Of a stretch of 5,947 bases of DNA, positions 5,428 through 5,947 are shown piece by piece; within the stretch, counting starts at the first letter, position 1; every line of letters starts with the position of its first letter. The notes under the pieces were generated by a model that was not told the origin of the DNA, searched no databases, and worked only from the letters and a program-made list of their open reading frames with translations. The stretch comes from Acidobacteriaceae bacterium (GTDB taxonomy: Bacteria; Acidobacteriota; Terriglobia; Terriglobales; Acidobacteriaceae), in assembly GCA_003133425.1 (NCBI GenBank), contig PKXI01000175.1:1-5947 (forward strand), given 5' to 3'. A program made the position numbers and the translations under genes.

Positions 5428-5947
5428 GCGTGAGGCCGATATCTGAGAGTTTCTCCGCCGGCATCTGGACTTTCAATGCGGTGTCGTCCTGCTTCCAGTT
5501 GACCTCGCCCTTGTTGCCGAGGATCTCGATCTTGAGGATCTTGCCGGGCTGTTGCGGACTGGCGAGGCCTAGAGCCTGTACTACGGCCTCTTTCTCAGGC
5601 CAGCCCTGGACAAAGGCATAAACAGTGGAGCCCTTGGCGGTGAAGCGGATGTCTTCAGCGGTGAGGTCGTTCTGCTTGTCTTCATTGAAGTTGCCGGCAA
5701 CGATCTTGACTTTGGTAGAAGGGCCTTCGCCGTAGATCTTCCAGGGGCGCGTGGAGTAAATGCCTTCGCTATTGACCTGCATCCAAGCGGTGATTCCCTC
5801 GAGCACTTCCATCTCGGCGAAATCCAGTTCACCGGAGTTGGGCAGCGGGAAGTTGAGCAGCAGGTTGCCATTTTTGCTGACAATGTCCGCGAGCAGATCG
5901 ATGACTTTCTTGGCGGTCTTGTACTTCTGTCCCCGCTTGTAATGCCA
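5408..5947 (-). CDS. Alpha-L-fucosidase (GH29), C-terminal part, 5' end outside window
   Basis: The last 179 residues of a glycoside hydrolase that removes terminal alpha-L-fucose by a retaining mechanism, in this group usually secreted to the periplasm or outside. The frame is open to the window edge, so the catalytic Asp and the signal peptide lie beyond it. The visible part begins WHYKRGQKYKTAKKVIDL and continues with DIVSKNGNLLLNFPLPNSGE (21-40), the end of the catalytic barrel. TAWMQVNSEGIYSTRPW (53-69) is a hallmark of the family. It then enters the C-terminal beta-sandwich with IRFTAKGSTVYAFVQGWPE (100-118). The TAG stop is at 5408-5410. The internal Met at 5812 is not the start, because homologous sequence continues upstream of it. 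It converges on and overlaps the ATP-grasp gene by 20 bp. Nothing visible links the two functionally. Confidence 0.92.
   Translation of the reverse strand, partial: WHYKRGQKYKTAKKVIDLLADIVSKNGNLLLNFPLPNSGELDFAEMEVLEGITAWMQVNSEGIYSTRPWKIYGEGPSTKVKIVAGNFNEDKQNDLTAEDIRFTAKGSTVYAFVQGWPEKEAVVQALGLASPQQPGKILKIEILGNKGEVNWKQDDTALKVQMPAEKLSDIGLTLKVELA

Noticed and set aside
1..5947. Defence island, prophage, CRISPR or biosynthetic cluster
   Set aside because: No repeat array, integrase, transposase, nuclease, phage structural gene or carrier-protein gene is visible. The ATP-grasp and kinase-like genes alone do not support such a claim.

Overview
This is a GC-rich chromosomal stretch that reads like ordinary bacterial core or accessory genome. 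The gene styles point to Acidobacteriota, probably the Terriglobia/Acidobacteriaceae side: a DUF2157 membrane protein paired with a GDYXXLXY-type partner, a TrmD with an extra insertion, a Tat-exported single-domain cupin, a cytidylate-kinase-like protein and a GH29 alpha-L-fucosidase. That placement is an inference from recognised protein styles, not from a marker-gene comparison. No mobile element, CRISPR array, tRNA or rRNA was seen.

Layout from left to right: (1) 1-98 has no gene but holds a symmetric imperfect inverted repeat (18-86). (2) 99-1864, minus strand, is a two-gene operon. A polytopic DUF2157 protein (677-1864) is followed, with a 4-bp ATGA stop/start overlap, by a small membrane-anchored GDYXXLXY-type protein (99-680). 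(3) A 66-bp divergent spacer (1865-1930) leads to trmD on the plus strand (1931-2773), the tRNA m1G37 methyltransferase. It lies outside its usual rpsP-rimM-trmD-rplS setting. After 43 bp comes a Tat-signal cupin protein (2817-3371). (4) A 97-bp convergent spacer with two small hairpins separates the cupin from a cytidylate-kinase-like gene on the minus strand (3469-4089, GTG start). (5) A 159-bp divergent spacer (4090-4248) with a short inverted repeat leads to an ATP-grasp ligase-like gene on the plus strand (4249-5427), which ends in a long Lys/Ala/Pro-rich tail. (6) Its 3' end overlaps by 20 bp the 3' end of a convergent GH29 alpha-L-fucosidase (5408-5947, minus), whose 5' part lies beyond the window.

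The genes do not form one evident pathway. The clear functional units are the DUF2157/GDYXXLXY pair and, more weakly, trmD plus the cupin in the same direction. The points most worth a second look are the inverted repeat at the left edge, the possible leaderless start of trmD, the roughly 20-residue insertion beside the TrmD active site, and the disordered basic tail on the ATP-grasp protein. I found no convincing evidence of a new multi-gene system.
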